Source: Rhodanobacter sp. C01 (GTDB lineage: Bacteria; Pseudomonadota; Gammaproteobacteria; Xanthomonadales; Rhodanobacteraceae). From it: a stretch of 64,000 bases of DNA. How positions within the stretch are numbered: position 1 is the stretch's first letter; the number at the start of each line of letters is the position of its first letter. Both the position numbers and the translations under genes were made by a program. The DNA lies in NCBI RefSeq assembly GCF_002001045.1, contig NZ_MUNR01000010.1, positions 1 through 64,000 on the forward strand. Reading direction: 5' to 3'. Below are positions 25,674-35,178 of the stretch, piece by piece. The notes below the pieces were generated by a model. It was not told the origin of the DNA, ran no database searches, and was given only the letters and a program-made list of their open reading frames with translations.

Positions 25674-25802
25674 GAGCGCGCAGCGTTGCCGAAAAGAGAA
25701 ATCGCATTATCCTCGTATATGGGCGATGTCGGGCCCGCTCGTTTGGTTCGCGTTCGCTCCAGGTCCGCAACAACATCGCCAGAGCCAGCGCTGCCCGATC
25801 AC

Positions 25803-25915
25803 CCGCTGAAAACCCATCCACACCGGCAGTACCACGCTGACCGTGTGCTGCACTCTCATGCGAGCCGTCCGCTGACCCGCGCGATGTGGGACGCAGCGCG
25901 CGCCTTGTCGTAGGA
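25803..25915 (+). pseudogene. Decayed duplicate of the lrp 3' end
   Basis: This stretch aligns with 24618-24737 of the Lrp/AsnC gene. A 26-bp block is identical (25869-25894 against 24687-24712), and its translation RPLTRAMWDAARALS matches the Lrp C-terminus exactly. Upstream, CTGAAAA, IHxxxSTTLxV-like and GTGCTGCA segments still align, but reading-frame changes have broken the coding sequence. Similarity may reach back to about 25720 but is too weak to assert. Apart from this the 327-bp gap 25674-26000 shows nothing. It is a repeat remnant rather than an expressed gene. Confidence 0.75.
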
Positions 25916-26000
25916 ATGACAAGCAACCGCGAACTGCCGGATGACACAGACCGAATGATTCATGGACACTGGACGCTGAGATTCCCAGGCCAAGGCGCCC

Positions 26001-27152
26001 ATGAACTCGCCGGATTTAATGGATTTCGCCTGCACGGCCGTGATGCTCGGCTTGGGCGCACTCGCGGCGGCGCTGACATTCAGTGCCGCACAAGCGCGTG
26101 CCTCGCGCTATCTGGCGGCTTTTTTTGCGTGCCTGACCATCGACAGCCTGGTCGGCCTGATCCAGGTCGGCTGGCACGATGCACTCTCTGCCGAAGCAGT
26201 GCGGTGGCTCCATGCGGTGAACGTGCCGCTGGCCTACCTGCTCGGACCCTCGCTGTACGCCTACGCGGTAGCGTTGACTTCGCCGTCTACGTCTTTCCGT
26301 GCGGGACGCGGTTCATGGCATATCGCGCCGTACGCGCTGGCACTGTTGCTTTCGTTGGGCAATGCCACGTTTGCGTTCGACCAGTCGCCGGCCGGCCTGT
26401 TGTCCCTGCACATCGTCTACCACGCGTGGGTCCTGCAAGGAGTGCTGTACCTCGCCGCAGCGGTGCAGCGCACCTACCGCGCCCGGCCCTGGCTTGAACA
26501 GGCCAGCGCGGACGAGGTGGCGCTGCGACTGACCTGGCTGCGCCGGTTGCTCTCGTTGTTCGGCGTGATCTGGACGCTGGTGGCGATCGACCGGATTCCC
26601 AGCATCATGGGCATGCAGGAAAGTCCATGGCTCGGCATCGTACTGAGCTGCCTAACCACAGTGGCCTTGTTTATCTTGGCCTGGTTCGGGCTTCGACAAC
26701 GCACCTTTGTTCCGGCGCCCCTGGCGGACCTGTGCGCGTCCGCCGAACCGGATCGCTCCGCCCCATACGCGCGTTCCGCCCTGGATGCCGGGCAGTGCGC
26801 CCAAATGGCCGACGAGCTGTCCAAGCTCATGGCCGACCAGCACCTCTACACCAACAGTGAATTTGACCTGCAGGCTCTAAGCAAACAGAGTGGCTGGCCA
26901 CCCAACTATATTTCGCAGGCGCTCAATCAGGGGCTTGGCCGAAATTTCTTCGAGTTCGTGAACGGCTTTCGCATCGCCGCCGCGGAGCGTTGCCTGACCG
27001 ATCCCACCGAACGCCGGACGATCCTGGAGATCGCGCTTGCCTGCGGCTTCGGCAGCAAGTCGACCTTCAATGCCGTTTTCAAGCGCATGACCGGCCGCAC
27101 CCCCAGCGCATGCCGGCGCCTGGCCCATCTCGGAAGCGAAGCGACTGCCTGA
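26001..27152 (+). CDS. AraC-family regulator with membrane-embedded N-terminus
   Basis: 383 residues. Residues 1 to about 235 contain six or seven hydrophobic helices (for example TAVMLGLGALAAALTFSAA, VPLAYLLGPSLYAYAVAL, IAPYALALLLSLGNATFAF). The C-terminus (about 275-375) is an AraC-type double HTH: ALSKQSGWPPNYISQALNQGLGRNFFEFVNGFRIAAAE, then ILEIALACGFGSKSTFNAVFKRMTGRTPSACR. Such proteins sense envelope or small-molecule signals and act from the membrane. The gene precedes an exported S15 hydrolase by 138 bp on the same strand, so it could control the downstream peptidase run (inference). Confidence 0.9.
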   Translation: MNSPDLMDFACTAVMLGLGALAAALTFSAAQARASRYLAAFFACLTIDSLVGLIQVGWHDALSAEAVRWLHAVNVPLAYLLGPSLYAYAVALTSPSTSFRAGRGSWHIAPYALALLLSLGNATFAFDQSPAGLLSLHIVYHAWVLQGVLYLAAAVQRTYRARPWLEQASADEVALRLTWLRRLLSLFGVIWTLVAIDRIPSIMGMQESPWLGIVLSCLTTVALFILAWFGLRQRTFVPAPLADLCASAEPDRSAPYARSALDAGQCAQMADELSKLMADQHLYTNSEFDLQALSKQSGWPPNYISQALNQGLGRNFFEFVNGFRIAAAERCLTDPTERRTILEIALACGFGSKSTFNAVFKRMTGRTPSACRRLAHLGSEATA

Positions 27153-27178
27153 GCGTCCGATCCGGCACGTTCGGACGC
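27153..27178. terminator. Hairpin directly after the AraC-type gene
   Basis: GCGTCCGA (27153-27160) pairs perfectly with TCGGACGC (27171-27178), loop of 10. It begins at the base after the stop codon. No T tract. It suggests that the AraC gene and the downstream hydrolase gene are separate transcripts or differentially expressed. Confidence 0.4.
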
Positions 27179-27290
27179 AGACGCCACCCTCGGTCTGCTC
27201 CCATCGGAGCCGGGTCGGCTGCGGATGCTCGGTGGCCAGCTCCGCAGATACGCCCCGTGTCCGCGCCACCCATGTTGAAGGAGTGCAGAG

Positions 27291-29093
27291 ATGTCGATGC
27301 GCCGTCGTGTTGTTCTCGCTTCGTTGCTGTGGCTCGCCTTGCCGACGTTCGTCGCAGCGACCGATGACACGGGCAATCCGGTCGATTTTCAATGGGGTCA
27401 GAAGATCCCCCTGCGGGACGGCGCGAAGCTCAACGCGACCCTGTACCGCCCCCTGGATCAGCGCGCACCCCTGCCGTGCATCTTCACGCTGACGCCGTAC
27501 ATATCCGAGACCTATCACGACCGCGGCATGTATTTCGCGGAGCACGGCTATGTGTTCCTGACCATCGACGTGCGGGGTCGCGGCAATTCCGAAGGCGAAT
27601 TCACGCCGCTGCTGCAAGAGGCCAAGGACGGCTACGACATCGTCGAATGGCTGGCCACGCAGCCTTACTGCAACGGCAAAGTCACCATGTGGGGCGGCTC
27701 CTACGCGGGCTATGACCAATGGGCCACCGCCAAGGAATTCCCCCCGCACCTGGCCACCATCATCCCGGTGGCGTCCCCGCGACCCGGCGTCGACTTCCCG
27801 TTCGTGCAAAACGTCTATTACTCGTATGACACCCAATGGCTGACGCTGACCAGCGGACACACCAGTCAGGAGAACATCTTCGACGACCAAGCCTTCTGGT
27901 CCGCCCAGTTCGGCAAGTGGTACAAGGCGCAGCGGCCCTTCAAGGAACTCGACACCATCGTCGGCAACCCCTCGCCGATATTCCAGACCTGGCTGGCACA
28001 TCCCCAGCCCGATACGTACTGGGACAGCTACAGCCCAAGCGCGGCGCAGTTCGCCAGGATCGATCTGCCGATCCTTACCATCACCGGCCAATACGACGAC
28101 GACCAGCCGGGCGCCCTCTCGTTCTACCGGGATCACTTCCGTTATGCCTCGACCAAGGCCAAGGACCGGCACTACCTGGTCATTGGCCCATGGGACCACG
28201 CTGGCACGCGCACGCCAAAAGCCGAATACGCCGGCATCAAGTTCGGCCCCGCCGGCGTCATCGATATGAACGGGTTGAACAAGGCCTGGTACGACTGGAC
28301 GCTCAAGGGTGGCAGCAAGCCTGCCCTGCTGAAGAACAAGGTGGCCTACTACATGCTCGGGAAGGGCGCCGAAGATTGGCGCTACGCGGACTCGCTCGAG
28401 GCGATCACTACCATGTGGCGGCCCATGTACCTGACCTCGCAAGGTGGCAGCGATGATGGCGTATTCGCGTCAGGCCTGTTGGCCGCTGCGGTACCCAGGG
28501 GGCCGGCGAAGCCCGATCATTACGTCTACAACCCGCTGGATACGTCGTTTGCAGCCTGGGATCCTGCGGAAAGCAGCGATACCGACCTGACCGACCAGAG
28601 CGGTTTGATCGGCGCGTCGGGGAAAATCCTCGTCTACCACACGCCAGCCTTTCAGCAGGCGATCGAGCTTGCCGGCTTTCCGAAGCTGAATCTCTGGCTC
28701 TCGCTGGACCAGCCGGACACGGACATCGCGGTCTACCTGTATGAGATCAAGCCAGACGGCAGCAGCATCGAGCTGGACTCGCAGCTATTGCGCGCCCGCT
28801 ACCGCAAGAGCCTGCGCGAGCCGATGCCGGCGAAGCCAGGCGTCATCGAGCGCTATGACTTCGACAGCATGCATTTCATCGCACGCCGCATCGGCAAGGG
28901 CAGCCGGTTGCGACTGGCCATCGGCCCGATGAACTCGAAGTTCTTCGAGAAGAACTACAACTCCGGCGGCGTCGTGGCCGATGAATCCGGCAAAGAGGCG
29001 CGCACTGTCACCGTCACGCTTTATCACGATGGCGAGCATCCGAGTGCCCTGTACTTGCCCATCGCTGCCAAAGAAAGCGACGCGAGCGATTGA
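27291..29093 (+). CDS. Exported CocE/NonD family hydrolase (X-Pro dipeptidyl-peptidase S15 type)
   Basis: 600 residues. Signal peptide MSMRRRVVLASLLWLALPTF with cleavage near VAA-T. An alpha/beta hydrolase domain (about 35-310) carries the nucleophile elbow GGSYAG (Ser137), the acid in GQYDDDQ (about Asp269) and His303 in GPWDHAG. The C-terminal beta-sandwich (PepX_C, about 335-590) includes LNLWLSLDQPDTDIAVYLYE and LRLAIGPMNS. Family members are acyl or ester hydrolases and X-Pro dipeptidyl peptidases; export plus neighbouring peptidases favours peptide substrates, though an esterase or acylase role is not excluded. Start at 27291 is followed by a second possible ATG at 27297; GGAG is at 27280-27283. 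Confidence 0.9.
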   Translation: MSMRRRVVLASLLWLALPTFVAATDDTGNPVDFQWGQKIPLRDGAKLNATLYRPLDQRAPLPCIFTLTPYISETYHDRGMYFAEHGYVFLTIDVRGRGNSEGEFTPLLQEAKDGYDIVEWLATQPYCNGKVTMWGGSYAGYDQWATAKEFPPHLATIIPVASPRPGVDFPFVQNVYYSYDTQWLTLTSGHTSQENIFDDQAFWSAQFGKWYKAQRPFKELDTIVGNPSPIFQTWLAHPQPDTYWDSYSPSAAQFARIDLPILTITGQYDDDQPGALSFYRDHFRYASTKAKDRHYLVIGPWDHAGTRTPKAEYAGIKFGPAGVIDMNGLNKAWYDWTLKGGSKPALLKNKVAYYMLGKGAEDWRYADSLEAITTMWRPMYLTSQGGSDDGVFASGLLAAAVPRGPAKPDHYVYNPLDTSFAAWDPAESSDTDLTDQSGLIGASGKILVYHTPAFQQAIELAGFPKLNLWLSLDQPDTDIAVYLYEIKPDGSSIELDSQLLRARYRKSLREPMPAKPGVIERYDFDSMHFIARRIGKGSRLRLAIGPMNSKFFEKNYNSGGVVADESGKEARTVTVTLYHDGEHPSALYLPIAAKESDASD

Positions 29094-29252
29094 GGGGACT
29101 TCGCCTGCGAGGTTTCGCCCCATGTCGAGCCGTCTCCCCACGAGCGGCGCGGCGTGGGGCACCTAGTACTTCTGTCACGGTCACGACGCGACCGCGGCAC
29201 GCATACTCCAAGGTGCGTTTCACTCGATCCAATGACCACCAAGGGGAGTTGC

Positions 29253-30818
29253 ATGCGTCATCTGAAATCCTTGCTGCTGGGCAGCGCGCTGGCGTTGCTG
29301 CCGCTGGCGGCCATTCATGCCCAGGACCACGCTGCCGGCAAGGATGCCAAGACTGCAACCAACCAGGACGGCAAGCAGGCACCAGCCACCGAAACCGCCA
29401 CGCGCACGAAGCACAGCGTCAGCATCCATGGCCACTCGGTCAGTTACACCGCCACCGCCGGCACGCTGATCATCCGCGACGACAAGAATGAGCCGCAGGC
29501 CAGCGTGTTCTACGTGGCCTATACCGTCGACACCGGCAAGCCGGAAAAACGGCCGGTGACGTTCCTGTACAACGGTGGCCCCGGCTCCTCCAGCGTGTGG
29601 CTGCACATGGGCTCGTTCGCGCCGGTACGGATCGAGACCGCCAGCCCCGAAGCCACCGCACCGCCGCCGTATCATCTAGTGCCGAACAGCGACAGCCTGC
29701 TCGACAAGACCGACCTGGTCTTCATCGACGCGGTCGGCACCGGCTATTCGCGCCCGCTGGGCAAGGCCACCGGCAAGGACTTCTGGGGTGTGGATCAGGA
29801 CATCTCCGCATTTTCCCGCGCGATCCAGCGCTACGTCAGCTTGAACAAGCGCTGGAACTCGCCAAAGTTCCTCTATGGCGAAAGCTATGGAACCACCCGC
29901 TCTGCTGCGCTGGTCGACGCGCTGCAGGACAAGGGCATGGCGTTCAACGGCGTGATCCTGATGTCGTCGATCCTCAACTATGGCATCCGCATCCCGGGTT
30001 ACGACGAAACCTATGTCGGCTACCTGCCTAGCTATGCGGCAGCGGCTTGGTACCACAACAAAACGCCTTACAAGAGCGGTCCGAACAAGCCAGCCGATCT
30101 GAAAGCTTTCCTTGATCAGGTCCGCGCCTGGGCGCAGGGCCCGTATGCCGCCGCGCTGGCGCAGGGGCAGAATCTCCCCGACGCCCAGGTCGACGCCGTG
30201 GCGCAGCAACTCGCCGCCTATACCGGCCTGTCGGTGCAGTACGTCAAGGAAGCCAACCTGCGCATCGACCTCGGCCGTTTCCGCAAGGAGCTGCTGCGCG
30301 ACCAGCGCCTGACCCTGGGGCGCTACGACAGCCGCTTCACCGGTACCGATCCCGATGCCGCCGGCGAGACTCCGGATTACGACGCCTCCGACACCGGCAT
30401 CAGCGGCGCGTTCGTCAGCGCGTTCCACGATTACATCGACGGGCAGCTCAACTACCACACCGACCTCGACTACCGCCCGACCTACGGCGAGATCAGCAAG
30501 AACTGGGACTGGAAGCATCAGGCTGCCGGCGAGCGGCGGCCGCTGCCGCTGGCCTACGTGGCCGGCGATCTCGCCCATGCGATGCGCACCAATCCGAACC
30601 TCCAAGTGCTCTCGGTCAACGGCTATTACGACTTTGCCACGCCGTTCTTCATCACCGAGTACGACCTCGCGCACATGAATCTCGACCCGTCGCTGCGTGG
30701 CAACCTGCAGTTCCTGTACTACCCCTCGGGGCACATGATCTATCTCAACACCGACGCGCTGAAGCAGCTCAAGACCGACCTCGCGCCCTTCTACGACCAT
30801 GCCGCTCCGCAGCGCTGA
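29253..30818 (+). CDS. Exported S10 serine carboxypeptidase, copy 1
   Basis: 521 residues. Start at 29253, with AAGGGGAG five bases upstream, gives the signal peptide MRHLKSLLLGSALALLPLAA, cleavage near IHA-Q. S10 hallmarks are FLYNGGPGSSSVW (104-116, oxyanion hole and Asn), GTGYSRP, and the nucleophile GESYG (Ser211). The acidic residue is in VNGYYDFATPF and the His in YPSGHMIYL. Bacterial S10 enzymes of this type remove C-terminal residues from peptides, often at acidic pH, in the periplasm. It is followed 15 bp later by a close paralogue. Two frames upstream of 29253 are discarded because they would hide the signal peptide. Confidence 0.93.
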   Translation: MRHLKSLLLGSALALLPLAAIHAQDHAAGKDAKTATNQDGKQAPATETATRTKHSVSIHGHSVSYTATAGTLIIRDDKNEPQASVFYVAYTVDTGKPEKRPVTFLYNGGPGSSSVWLHMGSFAPVRIETASPEATAPPPYHLVPNSDSLLDKTDLVFIDAVGTGYSRPLGKATGKDFWGVDQDISAFSRAIQRYVSLNKRWNSPKFLYGESYGTTRSAALVDALQDKGMAFNGVILMSSILNYGIRIPGYDETYVGYLPSYAAAAWYHNKTPYKSGPNKPADLKAFLDQVRAWAQGPYAAALAQGQNLPDAQVDAVAQQLAAYTGLSVQYVKEANLRIDLGRFRKELLRDQRLTLGRYDSRFTGTDPDAAGETPDYDASDTGISGAFVSAFHDYIDGQLNYHTDLDYRPTYGEISKNWDWKHQAAGERRPLPLAYVAGDLAHAMRTNPNLQVLSVNGYYDFATPFFITEYDLAHMNLDPSLRGNLQFLYYPSGHMIYLNTDALKQLKTDLAPFYDHAAPQR

Positions 30819-30833
30819 TACGGAATCGCCATC

Positions 30834-32396
30834 ATGCACAAATCTCTGTTCGCCCCGCTCGCCCTCGCCCTGCTGCTGGTCATGGGCGCTCCTGCACACG
30901 CCGACGACGACACGCCGAAGGATGCGGCCAAGACCGCGCAGACCGACAAGGACAGCAAGAAGGACGAGCTGCCGATCCCGCGCGAGCACGCCGTGACCAG
31001 CAAGCACAGCGTGCGCATCGGCGGTCGCACGATCAGCTACAAGGCCACCGCCGGCACCTTGCTGATCAAGGACGACAAGGACAAGCCCACCGTCAGCGTG
31101 TTCTATGTCGCGTACACCGCTGATAGCGGCAAGCCTGGCAAGCGACCGGTGACCTTCATGTACAACGGTGGCCCGGGCTCATCCAGCATGTGGCTGCACA
31201 TGGGTTCATTTGGCCCGGTGCGCGTGGCCAACCGCGGCGATCAGCCGATCCCGCCGCCGCCGTACGAGACCGTACCGAACGACTACAGCCTGCTCGACAA
31301 GACCGATCTGGTCTTCATCGACGCGCCCGGCACCGGCTACTCGCAGCTGGTTGGCGCCGCACAGGGCAAGGACTTCTACGGCGTGGACCAGGATGCCGAT
31401 GCATTCGCCAAGTTCATCACCCGCTACGTCGGCGACAACCATCGCTGGAACTCGCCGAAATTCCTGTTCGGCGAAAGCTATGGCACGACTCGCTCTGCCG
31501 TGCTGGTGAAAGTACTGCAGGACCAGGGCATGGAGTTCAACGGTGTCGTACTGATGTCGTCGATCCTCGACTTCAACGTCTGGGCTGCCACCGGCGTCGA
31601 CCACGCCTACATCGTCAACCTGCCCAGCGAGGCGGCGATTGCCTGGTATCACAACAAGATTCCGAACAAGCCCGCCGATGTCGCCAGCTTCCTCGCCGGT
31701 GTTCGTCATTTCGCCGATACCGACTACACGCTGGCGCTGGCCAAGGGCGACGCGATCGAACCGGCCGAGGCCGACCGTATCGCCAACCAGCTGAGCCAGT
31801 ACATCGGCCTGTCGCCGACCTACATCAAGGAAGCGAACCTGCGCATCGACCCGAGCCGCTTCCGCAAGGAGCTGCTGCGCGACCAGCGCCGCACGGTCGG
31901 CCGTCTGGACGGCCGTTTCGAGGGTATCGACCCGGACGCCGCCGGCGAGACCCCCGACGGCGATGCCGCCAGCGACGCCGCCACCGGCGCCTATCTGGCC
32001 GCATTCAACCAGTACGCCGAGAGCGAACTGAAATACACCGGTGACCATGCCTATCTGCCGAACAATTACGGTGTGATCAACCGCGGCTGGGACTGGAAGC
32101 GCAAGGGCGGCCATGGCTTCACCCAGGCACCGTACGTCGGCACCGACCTGGCCGACGCGATGCGTCGCAATCCGCATCTGAAGGTGTTCTCGGCCAACGG
32201 CTATTACGACCTCGCCACGCCGTTCCATGCCACCGAGTTCGACCTTGGCCATCTCGGCCTCGACCCGGCGATCCGCAAGAACATCGAGTTCGGCTTCTAC
32301 CCATCCGGGCACATGATCTATTTCGACGTGGATGCGCTGAAACAGGTCAAGGCGGACCTGGCGCGCTTCTACGATGAGACGGCACCACAATCCTGA
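30834..32396 (+). CDS. Exported S10 serine carboxypeptidase, copy 2
   Basis: 520 residues and paralogous over its full length to the preceding gene, with the same motif order: FMYNGGPGSSSMW, GESYG (Ser215), ANGYYDLATPF and YPSGHMIYF. Signal peptide MHKSLFAPLALALLLVMGAP with cleavage near AHA-D, then a Lys/Asp-rich linker (about 24-50). The 15-bp gap implies co-transcription with copy 1. Substrate-pocket stretches diverge (for example GPVRVANRGDQPIPPPP against the equivalent of copy 1), which may broaden the range of C-terminal residues cleaved (inference). Confidence 0.93.
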   Translation: MHKSLFAPLALALLLVMGAPAHADDDTPKDAAKTAQTDKDSKKDELPIPREHAVTSKHSVRIGGRTISYKATAGTLLIKDDKDKPTVSVFYVAYTADSGKPGKRPVTFMYNGGPGSSSMWLHMGSFGPVRVANRGDQPIPPPPYETVPNDYSLLDKTDLVFIDAPGTGYSQLVGAAQGKDFYGVDQDADAFAKFITRYVGDNHRWNSPKFLFGESYGTTRSAVLVKVLQDQGMEFNGVVLMSSILDFNVWAATGVDHAYIVNLPSEAAIAWYHNKIPNKPADVASFLAGVRHFADTDYTLALAKGDAIEPAEADRIANQLSQYIGLSPTYIKEANLRIDPSRFRKELLRDQRRTVGRLDGRFEGIDPDAAGETPDGDAASDAATGAYLAAFNQYAESELKYTGDHAYLPNNYGVINRGWDWKRKGGHGFTQAPYVGTDLADAMRRNPHLKVFSANGYYDLATPFHATEFDLGHLGLDPAIRKNIEFGFYPSGHMIYFDVDALKQVKADLARFYDETAPQS

Positions 32397-32420
32397 GTAC
32401 TCTCTCCATAAACTCATTAC

Positions 32421-34124
32421 ATGACCCACAAGCCTGCTGACCCGCAATCGCCAGCGCCCGACGAGGCACCGGCCAATCCCGAACGCCGGCGTCTGCTCGG
32501 CGGCATCGCACTGGCCGGTGCAGCGCTGAGCTTGGGCAGCTGCCGCCTGGATGGCAGCCGCCCTGCTGCATCCGGCAGCGTCGAACCCTCGGCCGATGCA
32601 CTCGACGCCCTGCTGCGCCGACACATCCAGCAGGTGGTGGTGCTGTACGCCGAGAACCGCAGCTTCAACAACCTGTTCGCGCACTTCCCCGGGCTGGCGC
32701 AGCCGCTGAAAGCTCTCGACTCGCCCGAATACCGCCAGCGCGACCGCGACGGCAGCCTGCTCACCAGCTTGCCGCCGATCTGGGGTGGTCTGGCGCCGCA
32801 TGCACAGGTCGTCGATGGGCGGCACTACCAGATCGGTGAGGATGCCATCACCGGCTTGCCCAATCGTCCCTTTGCCCTGCATACGCCAGCGGGCGAAGCA
32901 TTGCCGCACGGCGTGGTCACACGCGACTTGGTGCACCGTTTCTACGAGAACCAGCTGCAGATCAATGGCGGCAGGAATGATGGTTTCGTCGCCTGGGGCA
33001 ATACCGGCGCGATGGTGATGGGTCACTACGGCGACAACGCCACCAACCTGCAGTTGTGGCAGCTCGCGCAGCAGTACACCTTGTGCGACAACTTCTTCAT
33101 GGGCGCCTTCGGCGGTTCGTTCCTCAACCATCAATACCTGGCTGCCGCGCAACCGCCGTTCTACCCGAACGCGGACCAGCGGCCAGGAAAATTTCAGCTG
33201 GCCCAGGTCGAAGGCGACGACCCCACGGGACTCCGCCCGATACTGACCGACAATACGCCAACCAGCGCGATGCAAGGTCGCGCCAAATTCGCCTCGCCCG
33301 ATGCGCTGACGCCCGACTTCTGGGCAGTGAACACGATCGGCCCGGCCTACGCGCCGGCGTTCACCCATGACAAGCACGATCCGCAACTGGCCGATGCCGA
33401 CAGCCCGAACACGCTGCCGCCGCAAGTGCATCTGACCATCGGCGATGCACTGTCGAATGCCGGGGTCGACTGGGCTTGGTACGCCGGCGGCTGGCAACTC
33501 GCGCTGGACGGACACGGCGACGGCGAGCATCACGTCTTTCCGGAAAGCCCGAACTTCCAGATCCATCATCAGCCGTTCAACTACTTCCGCAGCTTCGCGC
33601 CCGGCACACCGGCACGACAGCAGCACCTGCGCGATGCCGGTATCGGCGAGAGTGCCGACAGCAATCACTTCATCGCCGCGATCGAGGCGGGCACGCTTCC
33701 ACCGGTGTCGTTCTACAAGCCGCAGGGCGACCTCAACATGCATGCCGGCTACTCCAGCGTGGAAGCCGGCGACCGTCACCTTGCCAAGGTGGCCGAGGCT
33801 TTGCAGAAAAGTCCGCAGTGGCCGCACATGCTGGTGGTGGTCACGGTGGACGAGAACGGTGGCTGGTGGGATCACGTGGCGCCACCCAAGGGCGATCGCT
33901 GGGGGCCGGGTTCGCGCATCCCGGCGCTGGTCGTATCGCCGTACGCGAAGAAGGGCTTCGTCGATCACACCATCTACGACACCGGATCGATCCTGCGCTT
34001 CATCACCCGCCGCTTTGGCCTGAAGCAACTGACCGGCCTGAAGCTGCGCGACGAGGCGATGATTGCCGCCGGCGGTCCGCCACCTGGCGACCTCACCGCG
34101 GCACTGCAATTCGACGCTGTGTGA
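32421..34124 (+). CDS. Phosphoesterase family protein (AcpA acid phosphatase/phospholipase C-like)
   Basis: 567 residues. The N-terminus has ERRRLLGGIALAGAALSLGSC (21-41), a Tat-like RRR motif joined to a lipobox LGSC (Cys41), so a folded, lipid-anchored export is likely. The phosphoesterase domain begins at HIQQVVVLYAENRSFNNLFAHFPG (metal and nucleophile region, about 68-92). Further family blocks are DNFFMGAFGGSFLNHQY, DLNMHAGYSSVEAGD, VTVDENGGWWDHVAPP and RIPALVVSPYAKKGFVDHTIYDTGSILRFI. Family members hydrolyse phosphomonoesters or phospholipid head groups. It lies 24 bp after the S10 pair and is probably in the same transcript. Confidence 0.88.
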   Translation: MTHKPADPQSPAPDEAPANPERRRLLGGIALAGAALSLGSCRLDGSRPAASGSVEPSADALDALLRRHIQQVVVLYAENRSFNNLFAHFPGLAQPLKALDSPEYRQRDRDGSLLTSLPPIWGGLAPHAQVVDGRHYQIGEDAITGLPNRPFALHTPAGEALPHGVVTRDLVHRFYENQLQINGGRNDGFVAWGNTGAMVMGHYGDNATNLQLWQLAQQYTLCDNFFMGAFGGSFLNHQYLAAAQPPFYPNADQRPGKFQLAQVEGDDPTGLRPILTDNTPTSAMQGRAKFASPDALTPDFWAVNTIGPAYAPAFTHDKHDPQLADADSPNTLPPQVHLTIGDALSNAGVDWAWYAGGWQLALDGHGDGEHHVFPESPNFQIHHQPFNYFRSFAPGTPARQQHLRDAGIGESADSNHFIAAIEAGTLPPVSFYKPQGDLNMHAGYSSVEAGDRHLAKVAEALQKSPQWPHMLVVVTVDENGGWWDHVAPPKGDRWGPGSRIPALVVSPYAKKGFVDHTIYDTGSILRFITRRFGLKQLTGLKLRDEAMIAAGGPPPGDLTAALQFDAV

Positions 34125-34149
34125 TCACTGCATCAAAGGAACCCCTGTC

Positions 34150-35100
34150 ATGCGCGAGATGTACCCCCAGATCGAGCCATACCGGACCCATCGCCTCGCG
34201 GTCGATGCCACCCACACGCTGTATGTGGAGGAGTGCGGCAATCCCGCCGGCTTGCCGGTGATCTTTCTGCATGGTGGACCGGGCGCCGGGCTGGCAAGCT
34301 ATCACCGGCGCTTCTTCGACCCGGCGCGCTATCGCATCGTGCTGTTCGACCAGCGTGGTGCCGGCAAGTCCACTCCGTTCGCCAACCTCACCGACAACAC
34401 CACCTGGCATCTGGTCGCCGACATCGAGACGATCCGCGAGAAGCTCGACATCGAGCGTTGGGTGGTCTTCGGCGGTTCGTGGGGTTCCACCCTGGGACTG
34501 GCCTATGCGCAAACCCATCCCGAGCGCGTGCTCGGCCTGGTACTGCGCGGCATCTTCCTGTGCCGCCCGGAAGAGATCCGCTGGTTCTACGAGGAAGGCG
34601 GTGCGTCATGGATCCTGCCGGAGAAATGGCAGCGTTACGCCGCCGCGATCCCGCCGGAAGAACACGGCGAGATGATGGAGGCGTACTGGCGCCGGCTCAG
34701 CTCGGATGACGAGACGGTGCGGCTCGCTGCCGCGCAGGCATGGGGCACGTGGGAGGGCGGCAGCATCACACTCGAGGAAAGCCCCGGTACCGAAGCGAGC
34801 TTCGCCGCGCCTGACATCGCGCTGAGCCTGGCACGGATCGAGGCTCACTACTTCCGCCACCACGGCTGGTTCGAACCCGATCAGTTGCTACGCGACGTGG
34901 CAAAGATCCGCCACATCCCCGCCACCATCGTGCATGGCCGCTACGACATCATCTGTCCCGCCAAAAGCGCCTGCGACCTGCATGCGACGTGGCCGGAAGC
35001 CGATTTCCACATCGTGCTGGCCGGCCATGCCGCATCGGAGCCCGCGATCGTCGATCAGTTGGTACAGGCCACCGACAGGCTCGCCGATCGCTACGTCTGA
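34150..35100 (+). CDS. pip: Proline iminopeptidase
   Basis: 316 residues, the usual length for S33 proline iminopeptidases. Start at 34150 with AAAGGAAC upstream. It opens YPQIEPYRTHRLAVDATHTLYVEECGNPAGLPVIFLHGGPGAG, a diagnostic N-terminus with the HGGPG oxyanion motif (41-45). FDQRGAGKSTP follows, then the nucleophile GGSWGS (Ser110), the acid in GRYDIICP and His near 293 in LAGHAAS. It removes N-terminal proline from peptides, most likely in the cytoplasm since no signal peptide is present. This complements the exported S15 and S10 peptidases upstream. Confidence 0.95.
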   Translation: MREMYPQIEPYRTHRLAVDATHTLYVEECGNPAGLPVIFLHGGPGAGLASYHRRFFDPARYRIVLFDQRGAGKSTPFANLTDNTTWHLVADIETIREKLDIERWVVFGGSWGSTLGLAYAQTHPERVLGLVLRGIFLCRPEEIRWFYEEGGASWILPEKWQRYAAAIPPEEHGEMMEAYWRRLSSDDETVRLAAAQAWGTWEGGSITLEESPGTEASFAAPDIALSLARIEAHYFRHHGWFEPDQLLRDVAKIRHIPATIVHGRYDIICPAKSACDLHATWPEADFHIVLAGHAASEPAIVDQLVQATDRLADRYV

Positions 35101-35178
35101 AGTTTCGCGCGCAAGAAACGGATATCACGCAAGGATTGCGGCATCCAGTATCGGCATCGCCCATTCACGGAGATGCCC

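Noticed and set aside
31206-34109. 967-codon minus-strand frame across the S10 and phosphoesterase genes
   Set aside because: Antisense to two genes with full catalytic motifs; the product is a compositional shadow.
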